From positions 22,510 to 86,509 of the forward strand of contig WNNJ02002192.1 in assembly GCA_012934845.2 (NCBI GenBank): a stretch of DNA of 64,000 nucleotides. Direction: 5' to 3'. Below are positions 1-10,498 of this stretch, in pieces. The notes under the pieces were generated by a model. That model saw only the letters and a list, made by a program, of their open reading frames with translations, had not been told where the DNA came from and ran no database searches. The first letter of the stretch is position 1; the number at the start of each line of letters is the position of its first letter. This stretch comes from Pomphorhynchus laevis (taxonomy: Eukaryota > Acanthocephala > Palaeacanthocephala > Echinorhynchida > Pomphorhynchidae). Both the position numbers and the translations under genes were made by a program.

Positions 1-873
1 TATTTTAGTAAATTTCAAAATATAATCTCTATTCTAAAGAGGTATTGACGGTATTGGATGAAATTTAAAATAAACAAAATAAATTTCTTGTGTTTTTAAA
101 ATTGGATCTTTTGATATATTTTTATAGTAAAATTCGGAATGACATAATTCGGTTTACTAATTTTATTGTTATCTAATTTACATTATCAAAGTAAAACCCT
201 ATATTTATCATATGCAAACATGAATAAAAATGGTTTTTATTTAAAAAATAAAATGATTTTGTTATATTATACATTATAAATTTTAGTTTAGATCATTACA
301 ATTTAAATAATTAGATTTAATTAATTTAGTTAGTTTAAACAATTAGACGAGTCTTATTATTGATACTTGAGTAAAATTGCCATTTTATTCTAAATGAAGT
401 TTATTAATAAAATTGCGTTAATATGACACTTATAAGACTGAACATTTTTTTTCAAATATTAAATTATATTTGAATCAAATAATTAAAATTTTTAATTAAT
501 ATAAAAATTAATTGTTTATTTTCATTATTAAGTGATCAGCATTGATATTTTATTCTTCACAGGTTTAAGATTATGCACATGTGATATAATTCTGAACGAA
601 CTGGAGGCAACAACGTAAAACCACGGCAATAAGGATGACTACGGCTGGAACATCTCGAGTATGAAGACTGAATCGAGTTTGAAAGCAGTACGATTTAAGG
701 CTACAATATAATATCTTTCACATATATAAAACTCATATTTGCCTTCACAAAACGAACAAAAACGACGATTTTACAATCCAGATGTTTAACATATTTTGGT
801 TGCGGCAACCACGTATCTAGTAAAGATTGTACGATTGAAATGGACTGCTGCTTATCAAATGCTAACTGCTACT
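1..873. other. AT-rich sequence, no gene seen
   Basis: I see no long open frame, RNA gene or recognisable element in this stretch. It is composed largely of A and T with short homopolymer runs. Confidence 0.6.
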
Positions 874-971
874 AATTTTGGTTTTTGGTTTTCATATCTC
901 TGTGTCATATATCATACAGTCTCTATATAGGAAAGGATCGCATAACTGCTTAATGTTATAACTGCATAATC
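874..971 (+). repeat. Dispersed repeat, copy 1
   Basis: This ~98-bp segment starts AATTTTGGTTTTTGG and ends ATAACTGCATAATC. It recurs almost unchanged at 1506-1600, in direct orientation. Only a few single-base differences separate the copies. The family is not recognised. Confidence 0.8.
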
Positions 972-1505
972 TTGAAATTGTGCCTGATCAGACATTATAC
1001 AAATAGAGAGAGCATCCTGCTTAGATTACCTATTGAACTATGGTTCCTTCTCTCTGGATATTTTTAGGTAATCTCTTTGTTGTCTGTCATATTTAAAGAA
1101 TATAACTCTTTGTGTCTATTTGATCACCTATAAAAATCTCGCTTTTATGTATTAAATTCAGTTATTATAATTAATGAAAACAAAAGAATTCCGAAATGTT
1201 AAACTCACGTGTAGGAACAATTTGTGTACGGTTTCAAAAGTGAAACATATTTCTCAGCACACAAATAAAACCTATAAAATTATTATCTACTATTACAATT
1301 GTGTTCATCATTAATGATGATTCGGCATAACTTTCAAATACGTCACTTGTACTGTAAACGTTTTAAATGTAGGTTTTTATAAACAATTAAAATGGTTATT
1401 TAACATTAAAGAATTGCGTAGGTCCCGACAAAGTTATTCGGTATTTATGAAAATGATATAAAATTTGATTTTGCCTTTAAACATTCTTTTTTTTTAATTT
1501 GTAAG

Positions 1506-1600
1506 AATTTTGGTTTTTGGTTTTCATATCTCTGTGTCATATACCATACAGTCTCTATATAGGAAAGGATCGCATAACTGCTCAATGTTATAACTGCATA
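1506..1600 (+). repeat. Dispersed repeat, copy 2
   Basis: This is the second copy of the 874-971 repeat. After the shared part the tail ATAACTGCATAA is repeated once more, so the 3' end looks locally duplicated. Confidence 0.8.
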
Positions 1601-1620
1601 ACCGAATGATAACTGCATAA

Positions 1621-1653
1621 TCGAATGTTTGTTCTTACAAACAAACATTCGAA
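1621..1653. repeat. Short perfect hairpin
   Basis: TCGAATGTTTGTT is followed after a short loop by its reverse complement AACAAACATTCGA. The stem is about 13 bp. No function is apparent, and it may be an edge of the neighbouring repeat. Confidence 0.6.
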
Positions 1654-1888
1654 TTACAATGGTTAGTTAATACTTTAGATTATCGCCCCATCTTTGAAGC
1701 AAAGCAGAAAATATTTTAAAATTAATTTGGTTATTTGTATTTTGTAATGCAAATATATAAATTTAGAAATTGATGAAATTCTGAAGGGCTGAAGGTTTTA
1801 ACACTAGATCATTTAAATGTAATCGCATTGGGCTTAAAGACATTAATTATTTCTTTGTAAAGAAATAATTATAGGAAAAACATATCAA

Positions 1889-2551
1889 ATGTTAAAAACT
1901 AGGTTTAGGCAACACATATATAATATACAGCATAATAGTCAAACTATATTTCATAAACATATGAGATTAATAGGACATGATATTAAAAATTGTAAATTAT
2001 TTATTTTAGAACATATTATCGAAGAAAACATTTCAATATTAAATCGAAAACTATTAGAAAAAGAAGATTTTTGGATTAAAACGCTTAATTCCATGTACCC
2101 ATTAGGATTGAATGACGTGGTACAAGGAATTGGCAGAAGTAGTATAATACATAATAAACAACTATATTATAATAATCCGCTTAAACGCAAACCAAGAAGT
2201 CATGGTGATAAAAGGAATAGGAAAAATAGAGTTAAAAATATTAAAAAAGATATGTATATAAATGAACAATTAGAAATGTTAAAACAACTTTTAAGTGATA
2301 ATAAGCTAAAAGATCTTTATGTAAATATAAGAAGTTTTTCTAAAGATATCATATGTTCAATAAATCAAAAATTAATTAACGACTATGATAGGCTAAGTTG
2401 TATAATAGACAGTTATTGTAATACAAAATACTATAATCGTACAATAAATGTTAATAATAACAATAAAAAATATACATTAACCATAAACTTCATTAATAAA
2501 TGTATAGATAACATAAATATAGCCGGACTTTTAAATAATTCTAAAAAGTAA
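1889..2551 (+). pseudogene. GIY-YIG endonuclease domain of Penelope-like element
   Basis: The product is 220 residues. Residues 1-80 read LKTRFRQHIYNIQH, then a His/Cys-bearing stretch (HDIKNCKLFILEH), then EDFWIKTLNSMYPLGLND. This matches the C-terminal half of GIY-YIG endonucleases in Penelope-like elements (arginine helix, then the conserved FWI..L....GLN segment). The initial GIY and YIG strands are not visible upstream, so the 5' end is truncated or diverged. The protein would nick target DNA for retroelement integration. The remainder is lysine- and asparagine-rich. Confidence 0.75.
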
Positions 2552-2552
2552 A

Positions 2553-2885
2553 GAAATAATAGGGTCAGATTTAAGTAAATATATTCCTAAAATAAGGTAT
2601 AAACTCTTACCACCATTAGGACGAAAAATTTGTAATTATAATAAAGAATTAAAATCAATATGTAACGATAATATTAGAAACATAATGGAAACAGAATGCA
2701 ATTGTAAAAGTCTTAGTTTTGATAAAATAAATGAACATATATGCACTCATAATCTAGAATTAATTGAAACCAATGAATTAAGAAAAATGCTATTAAAAGG
2801 GTATAAATATAGATTAAATAATAATAACAATAAAAATAAAATTTACAATTCGTTATATAATGACTTAATGGCTTACCTTGGCTAA
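2553..2885 (+). pseudogene. Penelope RT N-terminal region
   Basis: The frame reads DLSKYIPKIRYKLLPPLGRK..NYNKEL, then a cysteine pair (ECNCKSLSF), then HNLELIETNELRKMLLKGYKYR. This is the signature upstream of the reverse transcriptase in many animal Penelope-like proteins (GDL..I.N..LR.L..KGPKYRE). It follows the endonuclease frame with only a frame change, so the two were probably one protein. Confidence 0.7.
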
Positions 2886-2937
2886 GTGATTAATAGTAAA
2901 AGCTTAAATACATCAAAGATAAACATTTGGAAAACTT

Positions 2938-3460
2938 ATATATTCGATAAAATTAGAGAGAAAATGAAAATAACAAACAATTATGAAGTAAAATAAAATT
3001 AAGAAGAAATGTATTTAGAATTTACTAAATTGAAAAAAGTATATAGATAAAGCTATATAGTTTTAAATTGATAAAGCTAGTAATAACTGTCTTTATATGC
3101 AATAAGCTTTATTATGGCATACTGATGAAAGAGATAAAAATAAAAATGATATAATATTTATAAATGAATCATACATTATATGATATATATAATATTATAT
3201 TTTTATATATAATTGTATTATTCAATATAAAAATATTTATTAAAATTTAAAATAATTTTTATTCGATAAAATTAAAAAGAAAATGAAAATAACAAACTAT
3301 AAAAAGAGGAAATAAAAATTAATAAGGATATGATATGTATTTAGAACTAAATTAAATGATAACTATATAATAAAAATTATTGGTAAAGGTAGTAATAACT
3401 TTGTCTTCATATGCAAAATATGTTTTTATGATATACTGATGAAAGAGGTTAATTCTAATG
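2938..3460 (+). repeat. Tandem pair in Penelope tail
   Basis: Two diverged direct copies lie at about 2938-3148 and 3259-3453. Both run from TTCGATAAAATTA and AAAATGAAAATAACAAAC to TACTGATGAAAGAG. They directly follow the Penelope fragment and may be its terminal repeats. Nothing recognisable lies between 3460 and 3780. Confidence 0.65.
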
Positions 3461-3788
3461 ATTTAAATGTAAATGCAACATATGAACGTAGTAATTTTAG
3501 TTGAGAAGTAATTATTACAATTCACTGTAAAGATTCACATAAAAATTCAATCAGAGATAAAACTATACATATATTATATTGGAATTCAAAATTTCATAAA
3601 TATCGAGAATTAAATTAATACAAGTCTTTAATATTTTGATAAATCAAAATTATTTAAAAGTAGGAACATATATAGAATTAGACCAATAATATGTGTGTCA
3701 ATAAGGGGTAATGTATCTCAATAATAGCTGACTTGTTTCCAAACTTTATAGATAGCCCAACATATCTATATCATATTATATATATTAA

Positions 3789-3797
3789 GAAATATAT

Positions 3798-3859
<62 letters not shown>
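3789..3859. repeat. TA microsatellite (left part)
   Basis: This is a run of TA dinucleotides. The LTR element at 3860-6106 sits inside it, and the array resumes at 6107-6182. Confidence 0.95.
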
Positions 3860-3863
<4 letters not shown>

Positions 3864-4114
3864 ACACGAGCAAAGACAAAATTTAACAATCGACGTTTTT
3901 TACTGCTGCAAAACGACGGAACAAAATAAGTTTTTATACATACGGTTATGCTGTCAAATAGCGGTTAATGTTTCATCAGTAAAGTTAGCGGTTAACGTTT
4001 CATCGGTGAATTGACTGCAGCTTTGCATTCGCCAGCATTTGAGAACAATGAATTATGACGAGACATAACAATACCATTAACAACGCATCCAGAAACAATT
4101 ACATCGATTTAACA
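3860..4114 (-). repeat. LTR, left copy (3' LTR of minus-strand element)
   Basis: This 255-bp repeat has TG...CA ends and appears identical to 5852-6106. A short purine-rich stretch (AGGCGGAG on the minus strand) abuts it internally and could be the polypurine tract. Confidence 0.9.
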
Positions 4115-4145
4115 CCTCCGCCTGATCTTCCAATCACGAAAATAA

Positions 4146-5837
4146 TTAACCAGTCGAACTTGCGGTAGGAGTATTATTATCAGATGGACATCTACGTAAA
4201 TGCGAAATATGATGTGGAACTCCATCAACATTTATACTTGTGTTACTATTGATTCCAGTGACGTTCCCTTGGATCCAGGGTTTATCACACCTACAGACTG
4301 CTGGTCGCATAAAAACTTGATCTCCAGTAGAAAATTCCGATACAGATGACGACGACTCTCTATTCTCAATACGCTCCCATGGTAGTTTTGATTTATATTT
4401 ATATATCTGATTGTGCGGAATTGATGAATCACATAAGCCTTCTTTTGGCGAAGAATTATACCAATAAATTGCCTCCTCAGTGGTAATGTTACTTCTAGCC
4501 ACGATTCGCTTAATAGTCCGGTGCGATCTTTCGACTATTCCGTTGCCACACGGTCTGTTAGCGCACCTGTATATTATATGTACGCCCCATAATTCACACC
4601 AATGAGAAAGGGTTTCCGATCTAAAGGCCCTTGCGTTGTCCATCAATATCTCCGCAGGTGGACCACGTTCAAAAAATATCGTTTGCAGCGCTCTAGTAAT
4701 TTCGTTCACCGTGCCTTCTTTCAACTTTTTCCAAATCATGAATCGAGATGGACCACAATCAATGCACGACAAATAGAGCGATCCCTTCACATGCACAGTA
4801 TCGATTGATAACCTTGACCAATTTTTATTCACTCCTAATTGACCTGTGTCCCAACGTATTGGATGAGGATCAATTCGCTGACACTGAGTGCAGTTTTTGA
4901 TATATTCGGCGACATTATGCCTACTAACCACCGAATTCGGATATTTTCGATTGATAAAATATATGGTTCTTTCAACTCCAAAATGATGTCGATTATGGAC
5001 TGATTCGATTATCTTATTCGTATCTTGAGTAGACATATCAACAGAGACTGCAATGTTTGCGGATGAATTGTTTTTTAAATATTGTAACCAATTCTTTGGT
5101 ACTCTTGTTAAATGGTCCGCTTTGTTTTTTGAATGTTCCTTGTTTGGGCACTGAGGTGCCAGATGTCCAGGATCGTCACAAATATAGCACCGTCGCTCCT
5201 TGAAATGTGTACAATAACGCGCTATATGTCCTGATTTACCACAACGGAAACATGTGACATCTTTACGTTGATGCGAGCGCAGTGCTCTTGGTTCAATATG
5301 CTTGCGAGAATGTGTAGTTGTAAGAAAACAGGACCCAGCAGACGTATTGGCAGTTGTTATAAGCGTACGTGCTCGGCATAATATATCCGATAATTTCAGA
5401 TTCTCAACGGCACAGGAAGACAAAATAATATCCTTGATAGTTGATGGCAAACCGTATACAAATTTACAACGAATCCATGCAGAATTGTCAACATTTGGAT
5501 TAACGATGTTTGCATACCTTTCCAAATCTGCAGCATATGCGTCCAACGATTCGCCTTCTTGGTATTCTCGATTATTATATTTCGTAAAGGCATCAAAATC
5601 TGTAGTACCAAATGCTCGCAGCAAGGCCGCTTTGAGTTGAGAATAATCGGATTTTTGTTCCGCTGACAAATTTCTATAAATCGCATACGCCGGTCCGTCA
5701 AAGAATAGAGGAATAAACTTTTCGAGCTTTTTAACAGCTTGCAAGTCTGCGATCATCTCCGCCCGCTCCAACCATGCTCCAAAATCGCATTCTCCGTTAA
5801 ACGGTTTAATAAGGTCTCCAAAGCGCACTTTATCCAT
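4146..5837 (-). CDS. Gag-integrase frame of the LTR element (fossil)
   Basis: The frame is 563 residues. Residues about 1-160 form a gag-like capsid region. Two CCHC zinc knuckles follow (CFRCGKSGHIARYC and CYICDDPGHLAPQC). The C-terminal part is integrase: an HHCC zinc module, then a DDE core with IDTVHVKG, LMDNARAF and GIVERSHRT. Gag packages element RNA and integrase inserts the DNA copy. The start lies only ~14 bases inside the LTR. The element as a whole is incomplete. Confidence 0.85.
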   Translation of the reverse strand: MDKVRFGDLIKPFNGECDFGAWLERAEMIADLQAVKKLEKFIPLFFDGPAYAIYRNLSAEQKSDYSQLKAALLRAFGTTDFDAFTKYNNREYQEGESLDAYAADLERYANIVNPNVDNSAWIRCKFVYGLPSTIKDIILSSCAVENLKLSDILCRARTLITTANTSAGSCFLTTTHSRKHIEPRALRSHQRKDVTCFRCGKSGHIARYCTHFKERRCYICDDPGHLAPQCPNKEHSKNKADHLTRVPKNWLQYLKNNSSANIAVSVDMSTQDTNKIIESVHNRHHFGVERTIYFINRKYPNSVVSRHNVAEYIKNCTQCQRIDPHPIRWDTGQLGVNKNWSRLSIDTVHVKGSLYLSCIDCGPSRFMIWKKLKEGTVNEITRALQTIFFERGPPAEILMDNARAFRSETLSHWCELWGVHIIYRCANRPCGNGIVERSHRTIKRIVARSNITTEEAIYWYNSSPKEGLCDSSIPHNQIYKYKSKLPWERIENRESSSSVSEFSTGDQVFMRPAVCRCDKPWIQGNVTGINSNTSINVDGVPHHISHLRRCPSDNNTPTASSTG

Positions 5838-5851
5838 AAGCCGAAATAGCT

Positions 5852-6102
5852 TGTTACACGAGCAAAGACAAAATTTAACAATCGACGTTTTTTACTGCTG
5901 CAAAACGACGGAACAAAATAAGTTTTTATACATACGGTTATGCTGTCAAATAGCGGTTAATGTTTCATCAGTAAAGTTAGCGGTTAACGTTTCATCGGTG
6001 AATTGACTGCAGCTTTGCATTCGCCAGCATTTGAGAACAATGAATTATGACGAGACATAACAATACCATTAACAACGCATCCAGAAACAATTACATCGAT
6101 TT

Positions 6103-6106
<4 letters not shown>
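5852..6106 (-). repeat. LTR, right copy (5' LTR of minus-strand element)
   Basis: This is the second copy of the 255-bp LTR and looks identical to 3860-4114. It abuts TA microsatellite on its outer side. Confidence 0.9.

Positions 6107-6182
<76 letters not shown>
6107..6182. repeat. TA microsatellite (right part)
   Basis: This is the continuation of the array interrupted by the LTR element. Confidence 0.95.
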
Positions 6183-6186
<4 letters not shown>

Positions 6187-6199
6187 GAAATCTAAATTC

Positions 6200-6515
6200 T
6201 AAATAGGGCTACTATTTATCGTGGTTCAAATGTTCTTCGCGGTCATTCTTTAACTATTCGAAGAAACAGAGTACAGAAATTGGGCGCGATGCAATTTGAT
6301 AGAAGAATTGTTGAGCTGTGGAACAACCTTGATGCAGACACCGTTGGATGCAGTTCACTTAGTGCTTTTAAAAGAAGACTACGAATGGATCAAGCAATGT
6401 TTCGTGTTGCATTTCCTTATTTTAAAAACTAATTAATTTATTTACGAACTTATTGTGAGCCAGCTATTTGAGCTAATGCTCGTATGTTGTTGAATGTATA
6501 ATAATAATAATAATA
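6200..6515 (+). mobile_element. CR1-type LINE, 3' end fragment
   Basis: The plus strand encodes the last ~70 residues of a CR1-type ORF2 (SLTIRRNRVQKLG, then VELWNNLDADTV, then LSAFKRRL, then stop at about 6431). The 3' region GCCAGCTATTTGAGCTAATGC and a terminal ATA/AAT microsatellite follow. The 3' end of CR1-1 at 30180-30231 has the same layout (CCAGCCAATTTGAGCTTATGC, then AATAAT). It is a 5'-truncated copy, the usual product of incomplete reverse transcription. Confidence 0.8.
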
Positions 6516-7075
6516 AATTTCTAAGAAACATTTTTGTATGAGCATTTGTGCATATCAATTAATATTATGTATATCAAATTATATAAAGGAACGATGATGT
6601 ATTGACAAAATATGTAATGATATCGGTTAAAAATCATTTAAAGAATTTAGTTAATACATTATAGAACTAAGGTACTATAAAAATAAAATTAAACAAAATA
6701 TTGTCAAATAGAAATCAACTAAATATAATTAAGAATAAATTAAATCTCTTAAGTGATAAGTTTTTATGGATAGATAAAAAATGATATAGCCTGTATTAGA
6801 ATTAGAAAGAATAGTAGACAATCAAATTTCATCAGAGGAAATCCGTCATTTTCATGTATTTGACCCCTCTGCTATGTTGGGTCAGGATAGAGGCCGAGAT
6901 ATGATAACATAGCAGTTCCTTTTTATAGTATATTAGTTATTAATCAGTTCATAAAAATTCTGAATTATTAAAAATCTAAACTTAAAAATGAATTGCTGAA
7001 AATATTAATATTTACATTTTAAGAATTTGTATATTACAAAATACGTAGACTCAGTTAAGTGACATGATTATTTTG
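6516..7075 (+). mobile_element. Penelope-like element fragment (decayed RT 3' part and tail)
   Basis: This region shares blocks with 39115-39790: AAACATTTTTGTATGAGCAT, TATGTAATGATAT, TTTCATCAGAGGAAAT, then a block with ATGTTGGGTC and GATAACATAGCAGTTCCT, and the terminal TACGTAGACTCAGTTA. The coding part is badly decayed. Family membership rests on these shared blocks. Confidence 0.7.
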
Positions 7076-7084
7076 GTTCTGTCT

Positions 7085-7502
7085 CAGCAGATCGAAAAAA
7101 ATTAGTAAGCCTCCTATTGCTTAAATAAATGCAATTAAAAGTACCATCCATTGTTAATGTTAGATTTTAAAGTCTACAAAATCTTGTGATAAATGATATA
7201 TCTCCTAGAACAATTTTTTTTTCAGTTGAAAAGTCACTATAAAGAAACATGTTTGTATTATTAGGCAAATCAAAATCAGTCCTATTCCATTAAATTGCGC
7301 TAAGCACTGTTGAAGCTTTTGTCTGAGCAATGTATCTATAAATGACACTCTTCGTTGAATCAAAAGAAGGAAAACGGCAAATAATTCGCGTTTCACCACG
7401 ATAACCGTCGCTTAATTCCCTCCTTGCTTCATTATATGAATCAGTGGCACTAATGAAACGCCTGTGCCATATCTTTATTTTAATTATCGACTTCAATTGC
7501 AA
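7085..7502 (-). pseudogene. MULE/FLYWCH-type transposase relic
   Basis: Read on the minus strand, one frame gives EARRELSDGYRGETRIICRF, then FDSTKSVIYRYIAQ. After an interruption come FLYSDFSTEKKIVLG and TMDGTFNC. This order resembles the N-terminal region of animal Mutator-like transposases: a segment before the DDE domain, a FLLYDSG-like strand, a TEENL-like strand, then the W(Y/M)DGTF catalytic strand. Several stops interrupt it and the rest of the catalytic domain is not evident. It could also derive from a FLYWCH-domain host gene, but the decay argues for a transposon relic. Confidence 0.5.
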
Positions 7503-7746
7503 TTTATAGATGATTTCATAATCATCAGTATGATTATGATTAATCCAACATCTATAATTAATTGGTCATTCCCAACCTTTATATTCATTCCACAACCTTT
7601 GTGTGAACATGTGTAGTAAATATTTCCTCTACCTAGATTTTTATTCATATGGAATATATACCCATTTACTGTGGGTATATAACTTCATTTATTTCCTTGA
7701 ACCCAAAAAATTTATGTCATTATTAAGGGGTAATATTTTTTATTTT

Positions 7747-7810
7747 TTCGGTTTACTGGGAATTCGGTTTACTGGGAATTCGGTCTACTGGGAATTCGGT
7801 CTACTGAGAC
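7747..7810 (+). repeat. 16-bp tandem repeat, four units
   Basis: Four units of TTCGGTTTACTGGGAA, the later ones with C for T at one position. The array is too short to be a satellite. Confidence 0.85.
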
Positions 7811-8840
7811 GCCACGGATTATTTTGTTGTAATATTAAATTTTTTATTTCGAGCAAACTTATTTGCAAGCCGGAACTTACACACGAGGATTTTGGCACTA
7901 AATACGATTTTATGTATCTAAAGTAAAATGTTTAAATTTTTCTCAATGCTTTAATCGAAAAAAATAGTATCGTTGTTGACTCAACCGACCAAAAATTTAA
8001 AGAATGCTTTGAACAGCTGCAACGTCATGTAAATTTAACTTCTCACTAAATTTAACCATAAGAAGATAAATCACTAATAAAGGGATTAACATTAAGTTTC
8101 TAAAATTCAATTTACAAAACGAACTCAAAAACGAATTATTTGTAATTCTTTAATTCTCAAATCGCATTTTAGTGTCCTGTTAGAATTTTTAAAATCAATA
8201 AGCCTAAAGTAGAGATATAGTTTTGATAAATGTACTAATAATTATGGAAGCGTGTATGATTGTCTTAAGAATATATTAATTTGAGATGTGATCAATTATT
8301 TAAATTATCTATAATAAAATGTCATAATGACAAAATTTTAGAAAGAATATTAACACCAAATAACAACATCAGATTTATATATTGAAGTATAATTTGAGAC
8401 AAAATTCAGAGATGTTAGGTGGCCTTGGGTCATATATTTGTCAAAACAAACTGCCTCAATTTTTATAACAAATAAAATATAACAACAATATAAAGAAATG
8501 AAGCATTAATATAAGAATATATTCACGTTGCACCATGGAGACGTAGCAATATATCATTATAAAATTAAGGTTAGTTCGAACAAATGACAATGCTAAAGAT
8601 AGTAACCAACTCAGAAACATTAATAAAAAACTTAAAGAGATAAAACTACACAATTTTAATTCCAGATTTCAGTTCCGCTCGCTTCGCTAGCTTAAATTTC
8701 TTGACAGTTCAAGAATTCACTGACTATTCTTAAACGAAACAGTTCCAGAACGACCATGTTTCAGAACAACGCTACTTCAGACCGAAACTGTTGTTTTAAA
8801 TTCATATTAAATTAATCAAGCTTACTAATCAAGCTAAACA
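7811..8840. other. AT-rich sequence, no gene seen
   Basis: I see only short random frames. A slightly less AT-rich patch at 8680-8800 shows no recognisable protein on either strand. Confidence 0.5.
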
Positions 8841-8843
8841 ATT

Positions 8844-9300
8844 ATGAACATCAGAGGAAAACTGAGGTCTAAGAAGACAGAGGTGAAGAAAGGCATCACA
8901 AGGCAAAATAACCTTAGCGCCGAGAGTCAAACTAGTGCCAAACCAGATATTGCTTATTCTGCCTATTAACGACATGATGTAGCGTGCAGTAAATCTGCAT
9001 GCGATATATGAACTACTGTTACTGTGCCATTTAGTTCTAAATCCCTGCTATTGAGGGAATTTATTTATGGATTTTGTGCCTTTGAAATACTTTCCGGAAC
9101 TGTAAAGGGTCGCTGTTCCGATCAAAAAGATAATGTAGTTGTGGCCGACTCGTCCGATGGCCTGCTATCTAACAAACGTCAACGTCTAAAAAATCAATCA
9201 ACTCAACGTGACTCGACAGTAACACCTGATTCGACTGAAGATTTGAACTCAACGTCTTCTGTCTGTATATATATTTATCCTCTATCTGCCTTATAGCTCC
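8844..9300 (+). pseudogene. LINE ORF1-like fragment
   Basis: The frame starts MNIRGKLRSKKTEVKKG at 8844 and is interrupted near 8967. A second frame (9024-9296) contains LREFIYGFCAFEILSG, then a Ser/Thr-rich linker. The WxxCGFCA-like block resembles the cysteine-rich (PHD-like) N-terminal domain of CR1/L2-type ORF1 proteins, also seen at 9600 (CGFCANKL) and 25630 (CGACSAK). It lies immediately upstream of the L2-like fragment, but whether it belongs to the same insertion is unclear. Confidence 0.45.
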
Positions 9301-9957
9301 CCAAAGCCGCTCTTATATCGCCCTCTCGGCGCATTTATCGTTTTAATATATCTTCCAATAATGTTCCTATATGTTCTTCACCTGGGAATATCTCTCATTG
9401 TACCCATTACACTCGTCTATACACTTTTATCGCTCTCCTACGTTTGATCTTAATGATCTCTGAGTATTTGATACACTCCAAACTACTTCCATTACTCCTC
9501 CAGCTGTGCTCAACTACAAGTACAATGCTTGACACACGACTGCAGCGTCTGGACTACAATCGCATGCGACAGCAGTAAATCTAAAGAAGACTTCATATGC
9601 GGCTTTTGTGCCAACAAACTCATACGCGACCTCTTCCACAAGAACATATCAACCTGCAACGTGTCCACACAAACCATCCCAGTTGTTTCTGATATCCTTT
9701 GTCAACCCACTGATCCTGTCATCACATGCACTTCTAATCCCATGTCTTCACTTCCCGACACCCCCGTATCTTCCATTCTGTCTCGTTTCTCAATAACCTA
9801 CATCCCTCAATCAAAATCACCTCAACCAACCTCCACAATCCTTCCACTCATAACCTTTCCTCACATCGCTCACTACACTCTATATTATCCAAATCCTCTT
9901 TGTCTTCCGCTGTCAAACCTACTCCCTTGATATCCTCAACTCCCCGCTCTCCTATCG
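9300..9957 (+). mobile_element. L2-like LINE family A, 5' fragment
   Basis: The plus strand carries the 5' part of family A: CSVWTTIACDSSKSKEDF followed by CGFCANKLIRDL (frame 9529-9930), then a Pro/Ser/Thr-rich linker. It corresponds to the first ~150 residues of the minus-strand copy at 12325-13842. It stops at CTATCGTGA, where an opposite-orientation copy begins in a palindromic junction. Confidence 0.7.
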
Positions 9958-10042
9958 TGAATAGGAGAGCTGGGAGTGTGGTCATGTGCACGCTCACATG
10001 ACCACAACAAAACAAAACTGTGAATCAGGTGTCGAGAAGGTG

Positions 10043-10498
10043 TTAACGGAGAAGATGTTTGAATGTGATAAAGGAGGAAGCGCGGCGGACGTCGAGAGGG
10101 AGTTGATTCCAGGCGAGTGAGGCGGCAACGAGGAAGTATCGGAGACCATAGTTGTTGGAGTAATTAGGAACGTGGAGTAAGAGGGTATGACAGGAACGAA
10201 GCGATAGCGAGGTAGGGCAAGTATCGTCTAGGAAAGGAAGGTTGATGAACGATGGCAAGCCGACAGCGATGAGACGAAAAGTAACGAGAAGGCGGAATTT
10301 GATGCGGATGTAAATGGTGGGCCAGGAGAGTTGGGCAAAATATGTGGATGTGTGGTCGAAGCGACGGAGACGAAAGAGCACTCGAACGGCGGTGTTGATT
10401 ATTCGTTGTAGTGGTAGGATGATGGATTTTGGAGAATTGGCGAAAAGGCTAAGGCAGTAATCGATTTTAGGGAAAAGAAGCGATGAAAGAAGAGACAT
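10043..10498 (-). pseudogene. ORF C-terminus of L2-like A-1
   Basis: 151 residues beginning SLLSSLLFPKIDYCLSLFAN, then LQRIINTAVRVLFRLRRFDHT and a C-terminal WNQLPLDVRRASS. This is the post-RT thumb and C-terminal region shared with copy A-4 (63060-63542). It lies in a different frame from the RT upstream. Confidence 0.8.

Larger units (their letters stand above)
1880..2960 (+). mobile_element. Penelope-like element, N-terminal endonuclease type (fragment)
   Basis: This is a Penelope-like retroelement fragment. A 220-residue frame at 1889-2551 carries a GIY-YIG endonuclease-like domain. It is followed at once, in another frame (about 2553-2885), by the conserved region that precedes the reverse transcriptase in these elements. 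The order endonuclease then reverse-transcriptase N-terminus is that of the permuted Penelope elements (Naiad/Chlamys type) known from invertebrates and algae, not of classical Penelope with a C-terminal endonuclease. The reverse-transcriptase core is not present here, but related fragments occur at 6516-7075, 38920-39790 and 43070-44075. It is broken. Confidence 0.75.
3860..6106 (-). mobile_element. Short LTR retroelement (fossil), Ty3/Gypsy-like
   Basis: A 2.25-kb element on the minus strand is bounded by two 255-bp direct repeats beginning TGTTAC and ending TTAACA. The repeats look identical by eye, which points to a recent insertion. Parts seen are two LTRs and one long frame with gag, two zinc knuckles and an integrase region. 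The element is short for its family and incomplete. The flanks are TA microsatellite, so the target-site duplication cannot be told apart. Ty3/Gypsy-like is my best family guess, and BEL/Pao is not excluded. Confidence 0.85.

Noticed and set aside
3120-3450. TACTGATGAAAGAG occurrences that look like hammerhead CTGATGA
   Set aside because: No stem II followed by GAAA, and no cleavage triplet in register; they are part of the tandem Penelope tail.
3733-4014. 93-codon plus-strand frame rich in Tyr-Ile
   Set aside because: It translates the TA microsatellite and the antisense of the LTR.
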